Shown in pieces: positions 12,100 through 24,700 of a stretch of 64,000 nt of DNA. Each line of letters begins with the position of its first letter. Position 1 is the first letter of the stretch. Under the pieces are notes generated by a model. That model had not been told where the DNA came from and did not search any database. It saw only the letters and a list, made by a program, of their open reading frames with translations. The stretch is from the NCBI GenBank assembly GCA_026874595.1, contig CM049308.1:35706027-35770026 (forward strand). Reading direction: 5' to 3'. Position numbers and translations under genes: made by a program. The DNA comes from Sipunculus nudus. Taxonomy: Eukaryota > Annelida > Sipuncula > Golfingiida > Sipunculidae.

Positions 12100-12295
12100 C
12101 AGGGGCGGATCCAGGATTTAGGAAAAGGGGGGGGGGTCCAACCCAGGAGGACTAATGAAATTCCTAAAAAAAAGGTCATCACGTCTGAAAAAGGGGGGGG
12201 GGGGTCCAGGCCGCATAATTACGTCTAAAACCCCTTAAAAAGGTTGCTTCGGGTGAAAAAGGGGGGGGGGGTCCGGACCCTGGATCCGCTTCTGC
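12100..12295 (+). repeat. GGATCC/poly-G dispersed repeat, copy 1
   Basis: GGGGCGGATCCAGGATTT is followed by poly-G runs at 12127-12136, 12193-12204 and 12261-12271, each leading into GTCCRRNCC, and ends at GGATCCGCTTC. Related copies lie at 14805-14930, 24245-24400, 27225-27370 (inverted) and 36597-36800. The family is a short non-coding mobile repeat of unknown class. Confidence 0.65.
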
Positions 12296-12904
12296 GGTGC
12301 GGACTCTCTTGTCCCTCTCCTCCCACTGGATGCACTTTTGCAATGCAGGAATGAATGTCCACAAATACGGCAATGGGGTATAGTGAGATTAGGCAAAATC
12401 TGTATAGTGTCACTTTAGATAAAGGCCCTACAAGCAGAAAAAAAATATAAAAAACGCACACACAAAGAACAAGTATTATACAAGAATAACATGAGCGCGA
12501 AAGATTTTTAATACGAAATGAAGAGGAGATGCCACTGCACTGATACATTTACAGATTAATATTTATAAAAGGTAAGTGTCGTTGTTCGATGTTCATCCAT
12601 CGATGGTTAAATGAGTCGACTATACGAGTAAATGTAGATGCACGACATAATTCTGGCCCGTCATTATCCCTCAAATTCCTGGAACTTGAAGCCGTTCAAT
12701 TGAAGGGAAGTTACTCCCTTTCTTTCACTGTTTAGCGCTCCGCTATCCCCAGAAGCGCGTGCTTGTGGAATAGGCTAAAATTAAGTAACCCCAATTACAA
12801 ATTACCCCAAATAAGTCAGTCAATGAATAAACGCAAGGTAAAATGTATTAAAGGTACCCATTCATCTACCTTTTGAAAAAGAATTAATGTGATTCCTGGC
12901 TTCC
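12296..12904. other. Anonymous intergenic sequence
   Basis: No exon, RNA gene or repeat boundary is recognisable here apart from short AT-rich stretches. Confidence 0.4.
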
Positions 12905-13240
12905 TCTGTGTATATATTAATGATCTAAGGGTAATTTTGGTTGTGAAAAGTTCTTATAAGGCCTCCGTGAAGGATGTATGAACTTGTTTGTCAACAACAT
13001 GTTTGTAAACACAGCAAAAATGATAATCTGATAAAACATGTAACCTGAGGTGGTAGGTTGCGTATATGCTTGGGTGGAATGGCTCTTGTTGCATAACACG
13101 ACTTACAAAGCTCTGGCTTATCTGACTTGAGGCTAGATGCCTTTGTTGAATTTAATTTGATTATTTTGGAGGGCCCCCATATATTAAAACATGCTAATAT
13201 AAACAAAACCAGCAGACTGTGTGCGGTGATATCCACGTTT
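12905..13240 (-). repeat. Dispersed repeat family A, copy 2 (inverted)
   Basis: The reverse complement matches family A: a TTGGGGGCCC-like start near 13170, AGATAAGCCAGAGC, ATATACGCAACCTACC and CCTTATAAGAACTTTTCACAA ending near 12940. Confidence 0.75.
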
Positions 13241-13681
13241 TCTGTCCTATTTTTTTTAAAAGCTCTAAGGGATTACCTTTGGTTTATATAGGTCAGATAG
13301 GTGATTGGGCCTCTTTAAAGTATTATTTGGAGGTTTATTCGGTCTGGTAATATATCTAAGCGTATTTTCTAAAATTCTAATTCTGCTTATAGTTCTTCCA
13401 TGATGACAGAGGGTCAATGGCAATACCCAAAATGAAGAACTTCTGCAACATGTCCGATACCAGTTATCAACTTCCATCTACAAAAGAATAATAGGTTACC
13501 GTTCGGTCTACAGTTATGGGGGTATATTTACATGGTATTGGTATTCTGATATTAGAGTGTCTACGAGCAGCGTACTGCCTGTCATTCACGACGTCACGGC
13601 TATTCAGGAATAACCTTTACTGTAAGGTCAAAGGTCGATTGTAGAGAGTTACTGCCTGTCAAAGTGCCGTGACATCCCTCA

Positions 13682-14060
13682 GCGGGGAACTCACTTTAAG
13701 GCTCTATGAAGATGCAAATATTTTCGTCATTTCTGACAACGCCTCATGGCCTACAAGTACGCTGTTACTTGACGAAAAAAATACAGACCAGTCGTTAGCT
13801 CTTTTGTTTTTACTTTTTAACAACACCTGACATGAGCGAGAAAATTTCGTTTTATTGGTAAATTCCTCCACGTTTATTGAATTTCTATACGCATAAATAC
13901 AAGCATGGCTTGCCCGGGCTACTAGACGCAGCAAACTTGTATGTGATGCTGGAAATGACTCGTTACCATAGGGACGGAGTTTCAGTTTAAGTTGTGAAAT
14001 CATATGTATTATTTTGTGTTAATTCATAGCCTAATGTTAAGATTACGGGCCGTTTACCAC
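13682..14060 (+). repeat. Dispersed repeat family B, copy 1
   Basis: AAGGCTCTATGAAGATGCAAATATTTTC through TAACAACACCTGAC to TTTACCACGATATAAATG aligns with 20640-21010 inside the CenH3 gene. An antisense 99-codon frame here is not conserved in the second copy and is rejected as a gene. Confidence 0.7.
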
Positions 14061-16114
14061 GATATAAATGCAACATGATGGGAGACCACTGTGATGCATT
14101 CCTCGATTTTGTTTGTATTACAATTCAAATTAGGCTTACCAGCCCAATATAAATGCCTATCCAGTCGCTTTGTCTCGTGTTGAAAACTTAAGTTTCGAAT
14201 GACTACACTTAAAGACTTGGAAGCTAGAAAACTTTAGGCACCCAGAGGAGATCACCAATTTTGATGGGGTCCGTTAATTGACACGGAACAGACCAAACTG
14301 GACAACGACCCAGCCTGTCTATAAGAAACAGGCCTTCCTGTAAGTGGGTCTCTCATGGAAGAGCACTACCATTTTTTTCTGGGAAAGGGAGTATGGTGTC
14401 GACTTTGCAGTTTAGAACTCGCTCCTAGTAAAGCCGGAGTCCACAGCTGAAGGCGCTGAGCGCATACCCACCTATATCTGTCTTCCAGTGCTGGGTATGC
14501 CATTCTAGGGTCTACCCTCTATATCAGTTAAGGATCAGTTTGTGAAAACATGAATAGAGCCATTTAGCAAATGCAGAGAGCAGCGTCTCTTGTTTTGGGG
14601 CAAATTAAATGCAAGAGGAGGTGCCGATCACGATTCATGACCAATACGCAAGCTCTGTACCCCTTATATCAATACTAAACCACAGCAGCTAGTATCATGG
14701 TCACTGATGCACCAAAGTTCTGATCGTTGACACCAACCCATCTCATTTTAAACGCAACTAAATGAAGAGCACAAATATTACACGAACATACCATAGTGAT
14801 TTAGGAAAAGAAGGAGTCAAACCCAGGAGGAATAATGATAAAACCTAAATCAAGGTCCCCAGGTCACGAAAGGGCGGGGAGGGTGGGGGGTTCCAAGTCG
14901 GAATAAAATCTGGCGGCTGAGGATCCACCTAAATGCAATGGATGCAAAATGCAACATTGCGGGAAGCACTCCAAGACATCTCGGGCAAGTTTACATAAAT
15001 CAAACATCATCACATGATATCGATGTACCCAAAATTAAAGAAAAAGTTGAGCCAAAGAAATCTGAGGTATCTACGGGCTGCTTAAGTTCAGACTACAGTC
15101 CATCAATGTGGAAATTTCTACTTGACCTAGCCGGCAGAAGTAATCCAGCACTCCTCTGTCAGAAAGAAAGCTATTCCGAAATTCAAAATTACTGATAGTA
15201 CTGCAATGATGGGAAGAAAAGGCCGTTTCCCAGGGCATAAGAGATGTTAGAATAACTTACCGGTAAAAAAGCTGAAATGGCCACAGCCAATGTAATAATT
15301 ACGGGGGCGGGATAAATCTTCACTAAAGTTGCAATGGTTAGACCTCAGTCCCCAGCAGAATGTGCAAATTCTGAATCTCAGTGCGTATTCTGAGCGCTAT
15401 TATTGATATGGCAACTGTTTGTTATTTCCAGCTCCAAGAGCAAATAACTTTTTTATGAAGGGAGCAAAAAGGCTCTTTTTTACCTTTGTTGTTCTCCTAA
15501 GGCTTTTGAATTAGTCAGCAGGAAGGTCTGTTTCAACTTTAGCCAGAGAAGATTAATTAGATACCCACCAACGCTGTTCAAATATTTTCAATTCCAGAGC
15601 GGGACCTCCTGCTTCAAGATTTCTGGCATGACATCTGATGACTTCTGCGTTTGCTGTAGAGTCAAGTCTGGCTGCTTGCTTACACCTACAATGGCCGGCA
15701 TTTTCAACTCAATACTCTCCCCCGGATGGTCTGCACCATACCAAAGCAGATGACAAACTCTACAACTACACCTGCAGGTCACAGTCAGTCTTCTGAGTTA
15801 AGTGCGCGGAGAGAGACATCTGGTGGAGAAAAGTCTTGAGGAAACATATTTTGGCCACATAAAAAAATCACTATCTTTCAACCGGTGGCAAAACAGACCA
15901 TGACAATATATGCTAGAAGCTTGTACACAGATAAACCGTAAAGTGTCCGTTTCCTGTTCTCCTAGACTGTGTAGCAGAACTGTAATAATAGATCCCAGGA
16001 CTCTTTCAAATGGGGAAAAGATTAAACAAGGAAAAGCTGATTAAAAAAAGTAGAAAGAAAAGAATGACCAGCGTCATTTTCAACATATCATAGAGAGAGA
16101 CTGACTCTTTAAAC
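14061..16114. other. Intergenic, contains GGATCC/poly-G repeat copy 2
   Basis: A copy of the GGATCC/poly-G repeat lies at 14805-14930 (AAACCCAGGAGGAATAATGA then GGGTGGGGGGTTCC). Plus-strand frame 14938-15195 and minus-strand frame 15588-15782 are compositionally unremarkable and match no family I know, so I do not call them genes. I see nothing else. Confidence 0.4.
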
Positions 16115-16920
16115 AAGACCTACAGGCCTAATGCGAACCTATGCAATGGGATATACATCAGGTATAATGCTTCACTGGTGTACCGTTACTTTTCAAGTAC
16201 ATGAGGGACATGTATATGTACAATGCAAGCACTGAACATTTTGAACCTGAGTGCATGCACCAATTACACAAACGTCACTGCTGAAATACTAAAATGAATG
16301 TAAGTGGCACCACCAGTCTTGTGTACGAGGAAGGCATTAAAGATGTATGGACATGAACGATTCCTTGTAAATACATCAAACCACTCTTTGGCTATGTGCA
16401 CAGATGCATGAAACAACTAGATAGTCGAAAGCGACTACGTGTATCCGCCGAAATAGAGTGGTACAGGTGAAGTGAGGCAAGGATTCAGTGGTATGGAGAA
16501 ATAGGGTGAGATGAATGTCTGCCACGTAAACATGATTGTAGGTTGCACCACCTGAGGCAAATACTGCAAATCAAATACTGATAAACTTAATTTATTCAAC
16601 AAAACGGAAAGGTAAGTGGCACCACCTGTCTGGTTTAGGAGAAAACAATCAAAGATGGATGAACATGCCAAATGACTAAGTTCAACTTCCTGTAACTCGG
16701 CCAAAATCACCGAACTGGAACCATTGAAGAAGCTTGAGAGAGATTGTTTTTTTAGGATTATTCTGCGAAATATTAGAAAATTTGGCTGGTTTCGGAGAAG
16801 ACTTTTAAAGGTTTTTAAGCCATTTCCCTATAAAATCGTAGTTAAAGCAGGTTAACGTACGGACAACGGTGGACGGACGACGCTCCGCCATCACAAAAGG
16901 TCACAGGTTCGCTAAAAGGC
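16115..16920 (+). mobile_element. Helentron-like non-autonomous element B
   Basis: The left end CAGGCCTAATGCGAACCTATGC and right end TCACAGGTTCGCTAAAAGG correspond to the ends of 7667-8776. Inside are hairpin TAGTCG-N4-CGACTA (16422-16437), followed by GTGTATCCGCC as at 10147-10157, and degenerate GTGGCACCACC sites at 16304, about 16541 and 16617. The tail holds GGACGGACGACGC. Confidence 0.55.
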
Positions 16921-18590
16921 AGGGGGGCCTCAACACCGTTGTAAACAGCCAACTACAGTAAAAACACTCATCAGTAGAGGTCAGACATGGCTGATAGTAA
17001 TACACAAAACAAGAGAACAGTTTCGTACAAAAATATTTAATAAAATGATAAAAACATGTCTACACGACAAAGCTCCTTAGACTAGCTGTAAATGCCGCCA
17101 TAACAGGACCATACTAAAACCATGCTGCAAAATACCAATTACAATTTTTATCTCTAGAAATTATCACAAACATGAATTCGTTAACAAATATGATTAAACA
17201 CACCTCTACCATGAACTATGGTAACCATTTTCCATAGGCTGTTGTGGTGTAGTTTGTCACAAAATTGAAGATACAAGTACCTCAGAACACTGCATCTGTG
17301 ACTGTTCGATATAGGTAGTTGGCCTATTGGTAAAGCGCTGTGTAAAGAGCGTACGACTGTTCTGCAATCAACCAATGAATGATTCTTACATCATACTATA
17401 TCATCCACATATTCTGCCATCCATTAGTGGATGAGCTTAAAATATATTACAGACTTTTATCTTTAGCTTTGTCACCACAAGTAGTTCTTCGTGGTGGTTT
17501 AGCAGCATCTTGTGAAATAAAATTTCCTCAAGTTTCTCTAAATTTTCCTGATAAAATTTGAAAAGTCACTAGAAAAATCACTGAATTACAGTGACATATT
17601 AAAAAGCTACCTTTGCCAATCATCCACTAAATAAGCTACCAGCATGGGAATGAGACCAAACTTTGCCCCCCCCCCCCCCCCCCTGATGAAACGCATTCCT
17701 GAACTTTTCTTGATTTGACATGTTTTCTCAAATTTCACGACAGGAAAAAGGAAAGCTCATTTTCAAGGTTTTCCCTAATTTCGAGGATGACTGGGAACCT
17801 TGTCATTTAAACAATTGTATGGTTCATCCCTGGTCGACTAATAGGAAAACATAATTTCTACAGGTCATACAATTATTCTTTATTACATCACCATAATTTA
17901 AAACACCTAACAGACATCTTAAATTACATAAAAACAATAAATTATATATAAATAAAACATCATGCAAACCTTTAATTAATCCGAGATAATGTAATCTCAT
18001 TATAAAGGTTAATAATAAAATAAAGGTTATATATGTCCCTTCAACCACTGATCATCCTCCCATTGATGTATTACAAAAATATTCTTGCACTTTTCTCCGT
18101 CTTCCATGTATCTTCATTTTCCACAGACTTGCACATTAAACACAGCTGGACTTTAAATTACAGTTTTGTCACCAGATATATTAACTTCATGATTTCTCAT
18201 CCAATCAGTCAGAAAACAAAACACATCAATGAGATTGACAAGTCTTCAATATGGCTGGATCATCCCATATGCATGCTATGATGTAAACAGTTGTCATTTT
18301 GCAATAATTACAGAGAATATATTATAGCAACATAAGTAATTATGGCAGGACCATTTTTTTTAATTTCTATGTTGCCTACAAGGTTAGCTGGGTTCTTAAA
18401 TTGAAGAAAACGATATCCAACAAATTCCCCTCAGCTAAAATCACCACAAATTGGTCTTAATCAACAGCAACAATCTAAAATTACACAGCAGAGCAGCTCA
18501 TTCACCAAAGGACAATTGTTTTGTCATTTAAAATTAATCAGGGACTAATTCCATATCTCATGAAGTAGTCCCATTCATGCAAAATATGAG
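16921..18590. other. Region downstream of CenH3
   Basis: AT-rich, with a C18 run at 17666-17683. No exon or RNA gene recognised. Confidence 0.4.
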
Positions 18591-18596
18591 TAAATA

Positions 18597-18602
18597 TTTA
18601 TT
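18597..18602 (-). terminator. Candidate polyadenylation signal of CenH3
   Basis: TTTATT on the plus strand reads AATAAA on the minus strand, about 55 nt after the CenH3 stop codon (18658-18656). Confidence 0.5.
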
Positions 18603-18655
18603 TATACAGACAGTATCTGACACCCCACCCATACCCCCCTTTTGAATAATAAAAG

Positions 18656-18781
18656 TTAGGAGTCGTATCCCCGGATTCTCCTGGCCAGCTGGATGTCTTT
18701 GGGCATTAGGGTCACTCTTCTTGCATGAATAGCACACAGGTTTCCAATTTCAAACAGGTGGGCCAGATAGGCTTCTGCTAC
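18656..18781 (-). CDS. CENPA: CenH3 exon 4 (alpha2-alpha3, C-terminus)
   Basis: Acceptor TTTGTAG precedes 18781. The exon encodes [20 protein letters not shown], then [18 protein letters not shown] and YDS, with stop TAA. It matches the H3 alpha2-loop2-alpha3 segment almost residue for residue; Cys97 corresponds to the conserved H3 Cys110 region. Confidence 0.93.
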   Translation of the reverse strand, partial: VAEAYLAHLFEIGNLCAIHARRVTLMPKDIQLARRIRGYDS

Positions 18782-21700
18782 CTACAAAGATAACATGACA
18801 TAACATTTTTTTTTAAACTTTCAAATCAAGACTGAATGCAGAGCTGAAAAGTGTAAAACATTTATCTGTACCTCTGATTACAGTTTACCTTATATGTTAA
18901 CTCATCAACAATTAAAAATGTTTGACTGCATACACAGTCTAGTAATTATTTACTTCAGTCATCAAATACTAAAAACAATACTCTGATTGCCCCAAACAGT
19001 ACAAATTATACTTGTTGAATAAACTAGGATTGATTTCAAGAAAATAGCTGCCTCCATTTTAAAACTGGCAAAGGGATTATCAATCAGCCACAACAAATTG
19101 GTCAAAGGAACTCATTTCTTGAATTAAGGCAGACCTGAATGAGAGAACAGTGATCCATGCATCCTCCAGGAGAATCAGAAAGCATGAACTACATACAGTG
19201 TGGAACTATTCTAACAAGAGCACCGCAAATGGTGAATAATATGCCCGTTGCATATTTTGTGACCTCTGACCTCATTTAATATGCTTGAATTTGCTGAGAA
19301 TGTAATTCAGGTGTGAAACACTATTGGTTAATACTCATCATCAGTTATATGAAAATCCATCAGATTTCTGAGTCTGGGTGGTGTCACTAAATGTGTGGTG
19401 ACCTCTGACCTCATAATATATGCATGAATTTTGCTGAGAATTTAATTGAGGTGAGTAACTCTATTGATAAATATGTATAATGAGTTTCATGAAAACAATG
19501 GAATTTTTGGTAAGTCACCACAGTGCCTCCAAAGTCTGGCGACCTCTGACCCCATTAAATATGCTTGGATTTTGCTGAAATTCGAACTTGGGCAAGAACT
19601 TTTATTGTTTAACATTTCTGTTGAGTTTCATCAAAATCTATCATATTCCTCATAAGTTATTGAGGCAGCACCACAAAGTAGCCAAGTGACCTCACTCTAG
19701 CAAAGTGATGCACAGATGTGAGATAATCTATTGGTAATTAGCTATGGTAAGTTTCGTGAAAATCCATCAGAGCCCTGATTTTATCATGGCGACACTAAAA
19801 GTTGAGGGACTGACGGTGGGTATACCATAATATGTCCCGTCTATGACAGGCATATAAGAAGCAATCTGAAATACGTTGTCACAGATACTACAGGTTAGTG
19901 TTTAGTGTCTTGAACTTTTTGGTTTTTCTTATGCATTTGTCAAGGAGATAAGTATTTAGGCCAAGTATGTATTGCATATACATGTACTGATACATAACTG
20001 ATTTTTCACTAGCCCATTTTCAAAATACCCTGAAATTAATGAGATTCGGTTCATGATTGCCCGAGTTATGTTGTGAACAACAATTAAACACAGACACAAA
20101 TGGGAAAGCATACCATCTTGTCAGAGGTAAATATAACAGTATTATGTCATGGTTTGGTTTAACAGAAACTGAGGGTTGTATGTTGATATCAGAGCTGATA
20201 ATGTTTGCTGTGTGATCAGACAGGGTCAAAGTATTTTTAATCCAGGTGGAGAGGACCATTTTAGGCCATGTTAGGGCAAAAAAAAATACTGGACAATACG
20301 ACATTTTTATGAGTTGAAGAACTTTGATAGAACACTGGGCAGGATCTTCACTTTAGTTTGTAAAATCAGATGCTTTCTTTTGTGTAAACTATGTAGTCTC
20401 AGACTCGGGTAAAGATTACAAACTGTGCACAGGAATACCATTGTGATGGTATGGACAGCCAAGGAAGTGCAGTTTTTGACATGACTAGTGGCCAGGCATG
20501 GTTCAACATAGGCCAAACCAGTACAAAAAGAATGGCTACTGAATCAGCTTACACTGTACACAGCCAGACATGTTCCTGAGAAGCTGTTTGGTCACTAGCA
20601 CCATCTCTGACCAGTGTCAGAGTGCCTTTACATCTTGTAATGGACGGCCTCACTATAAGGCTAGATGAGGATGCAAATATTTTCATCTCTTTGACAAGGC
20701 CTTGTGGCCTACAGGTGCACTGTCATTAAATTAAACCACAACAGTCATTAGATATATTTCTGTGTTTTCTAACAACACCTACCACAGTCGAGAAAAGTTC
20801 CGTTTTAACTCGGCATATTTGTAAATCCACCAGCATGTTTGTTAAATTTCTGACCACCTGAACACATGCATGTAGGTGACAGAGCAATTCACCTGTTAAT
20901 ATACAAATAGATTTAAACTTTGGTTTGTGAGTTTACATGTATTCTTTTGTGTCAATTATAATTCATCAATCATAGTTGGTTGTTAAGATTATTGACCGTT
21001 CACAAAGGCAATAGGATTTGATGGCCTCTGCAGGTTGTCTCACGCATGACTTGTGTCATCACTCAAGTACAGTCGTACCAGGCTTCCGAGTCCTGCATTA
21101 ATGGTTAGTTGGTCACTCACCTCCTGAAGTGCTAAGATTGCCATACTCTGCCAATACATGGCTGCTCCCGGTGCATAAAACTTCTGTGCAATTTCCTTAA
21201 CCTGAATATAATAATATAATTGAATAAATAAAACACTGATTAGTACAAAGGGATAACATGACAAAATACAAACAAACAAAGGCACAGCAAAGCGGAGCAT
21301 CCCCTTGCATTGGAGCATAATTATACTGGGTGTATTACACAGTGTGAGAGCAACTCTGTGACCTTGACCTTTGACCCTGTGACCTCCAAACCCAATGGGG
21401 TTCTTAGTCCTGGGGTGGGCGAGCCACATGTCACATATGAAAGGTTTTAGTCTATCGGTTTGGCTTAAATTAGGTACACAAGCTTTTCAAGAAGTCGGTC
21501 CCCTGGCCTTGACCAATGACCCTGGTGACCTCAAAATCTAAAGGGTTCTTTATCCGTGGTTGGGTGAGCCATATGTTAAAGATGAAAGGTTTTGGTCAAA
21601 CCATTTGGATTAAAATTGGTCCACAAGCTTTCTCAAGAAGTGGGTCCTGTGTCCTTGACCTTTGACCCCTGTGACCTCAAAATCAATAGGCTTCTTCATT

Positions 21701-24700
21701 TGTGGGTTGGGTAAGCCATATACGAAGGATGAAAGGTTTTGGTCAAATGGCTTGGCTTAAAATTGGCCCACAAGCTGATTCTGCAAGGACAGATGGAAGG
21801 ATGCACGCACGCAAGAACATAGGTGTTACTATATTCCCTCCTGCAACTTCTTTGCAAGAAGATAATAATTATGGAAAGTTGTTGCATTAGAATAAACAAA
21901 TGACTCATTGGTCATAAGCCTCAGCTGACAATCCTAATGTGACATCAAAATCTAACATTTAGTGACATTTTTGTAAAGAATTGGTCAACAAATTCTCTTC
22001 AAACTTGCATGACGAGCCACCATTCCATGGCTTCATTAAAACAGGATGTAGCCCTGATCTCTTCACATAACCTCCACTTTGGGGATAATAATGTAATAGG
22101 TTTCACTGAAATTTCAATGATCCATTGCAAGATTGAAAATTTGTGTATTAAAGTTTCACAACCCTCACTGTTATTGAAATGAATCTTATAGATAAATTTT
22201 GTTAAAACACTCCATGATGACAGGGATATAATTCTGAATGAATTTCTACCTGAACACGATACAACTTTATGATCCAGTGCATATTACATAACTGCATAGT
22301 TAAAACTCTCATATGGCTTAGATTATCTGTCAAATTATTCTGTTTCATGTAACAACAAAAAATACACAGTGTCACTAGTCTCATTATATACCATAGATTA
22401 AGCTCACCAAGATCATCATCCACAGAAAATCTCAAGGCAATCCTATATAAATTATTGATATATCAACACTTTAAGTGTAAGCTATTTTACTCACAATGGT
22501 CTGATTTTAGACAACGAAAATGAAATAAATCAAATAACTTAAATACTGGTAAAACATTATTTTGGTTAAGATGATTTTGTTAAACACTTGCATGTCTATA
22601 TGTCTTTAGTACAGACATTTACAAGTCTACATGTACACAGGTATATTTTTAATATTATGGTCTTGTGCAAAGTATGTGATTTTAGGAGTCAAAACTCTGA
22701 CATGATGGCTTTCTGAAGGTCTCTACATTCACTTGTGTATGATAATATAAAAATGGAATCCAACAAGGGATATGTGCTTATAAATAGGAAATTCCCTCAT
22801 GATTTCTTTTTATGATAGAAATAGATTTTGTTCAGCAGCATGAACTCAAAGAGAGAAATCTGACACTTATGTGCCAAATATTATGCTTTCCATTCATATA
22901 AATAACCATTATATTTATTCATCAAGTTCTTCTGATTTACATAGAGCAACTTGCATGATTAAAAGAATATTCAATGGCTACTTGCCAATCTTGCAAATGG
23001 TAATTTCCTGATGAGTAAATCTGTTGACTTCTGGTACTTGCGTATCTCCTTTAGTGCTCGTGTTCCTGGCTTGTACCTTCTTTTCTTAGGAGAACCTTCT
23101 GAAATCAGAAACATAATGAAAATGAAGTTTCTTGGCCGTTTACCAGACACCAGTAAACACCTATAGTGGTGGAATGAACTAAAGTGTGCAATATATGAAA
23201 GCTATAGACTCAGTTGCCCTGATATATTTGTTCAGCATGTTACAAAAGCAGGAAATTATGAGTACTCCAGCAACAGAAAATGAAAAATTTTATTAAATCT
23301 CATCAAATGTCTAATTTGCAACTTAATAAAGGTTTCCTTGTTAATTGAGACCCAAGAATTATGTTTTTAGCTGATTATATATTTTATTAATTTATGGTAC
23401 TCAGTACTCCAATCATCCAATCAGCACCAGTCAAAAAGTGTTCTCGACCCTGTCCCTTCAGTCAATATGTTGTGTCAAAAATAGATTGTTTTCCTACTCT
23501 CATATATTAACTTAAAGGGACATAATCAGGAACAAAAGTAAGTCTTTTCTTCCACATTATCAGTTCAGTCTGCTTTATACTAAAGTTTAACAGCATAACC
23601 ATCCCAGCACACAGTCTCAGTACCTCGCATACTGCTGTTTAACACTTTATTATGAATAATGGTTTAATGTTGTGAGTAAATACAGTCCATGTGTGTCTGT
23701 TCTGTTACCAAATAAAGGCTGCGTGACCGGAGTTTCAATTTTGCGAATCCCAAAGGACTGGTCCAAACTAGTCCATATATGGACTTTCATATCCTCTGAA
23801 ATATCTCTGCTGTATGGACATTATAGTCAATCTGCCAAATGTACATTCATCGTAGAACCTATTGCAACAGGTTTGTGTGATAGGTCCAAGGGGTTCAGCT
23901 GAAATGACATGCCTAGCACAGTGAGACCCAATGTACTGAGTCCCTCAGTCATCACAACACGCGATGTTTCAGCCAGCTTGAATATATATTACATTTTTGG
24001 GCCAAGTCAGTCACGGCATCTCCCAATTGACAGGTGTTGGGGCCAGGGCAATGTACACAGCCATATGCACTGTGTTTATGTTGATGCATACCAGAATTAA
24101 ATTTGTACTTGAGTACCTTTTACCAGGTACAGGTACTTTAGTTCCAGGTACAGGTGCAAGGTACTTGCTACCCATGACAGCCAGGAACAGGTACTGGTAC
24201 AGGTACTCTATATTGTGTACCTAGATACAGGTACACGCAGAGGTGGTGAAGCCAATTTTTAAGTTGGGGGGGGGGGGGGGGGGGGAGGACCATGTTGAGA
24301 AGAAATTGTCTACATTATTTCAGGGTCGTAGTCTGAACAAAGTCAGATGGGGGGGGGGGGGCAGTGCAGCATCCAGGGACTGGGGGGAGGGGGGAATCCC
24401 CTTTCCCCAGTGTGGAAATTTTTTAAATTACAAGCTGTAAATATGCATTTCTGTGGGTATTTTTCTTATAATATATGTTCTAATCAAAGAAACTTAATTT
24501 TTATTCACAGGTTGCTTTAATTTTTAGCCAGTCACCTTTTTCAGTAAAATTGAATTTCTTGCAAATACTGCCAACTCTTTTGCTTTGCCTAAGATTGCTA
24601 AGATCTAAGAGGGGGCAGCTACCCCCCCCCCCCCCCCAACCCCAGGGAGGCTACAGTACTGTTACTTCATCTGTTAATTTGCATGGATTCTAAAATACTT

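Noticed and set aside
13704-14003. Minus-strand 99-codon frame
   Set aside because: Lies wholly in dispersed family B and is not open in the second copy at 20640-21010.
21040-21429. Minus-strand 129-codon frame
   Set aside because: Only 21121-21201 (CenH3 exon 3) is coding; the rest is intron and family D repeat read through the splice sites.
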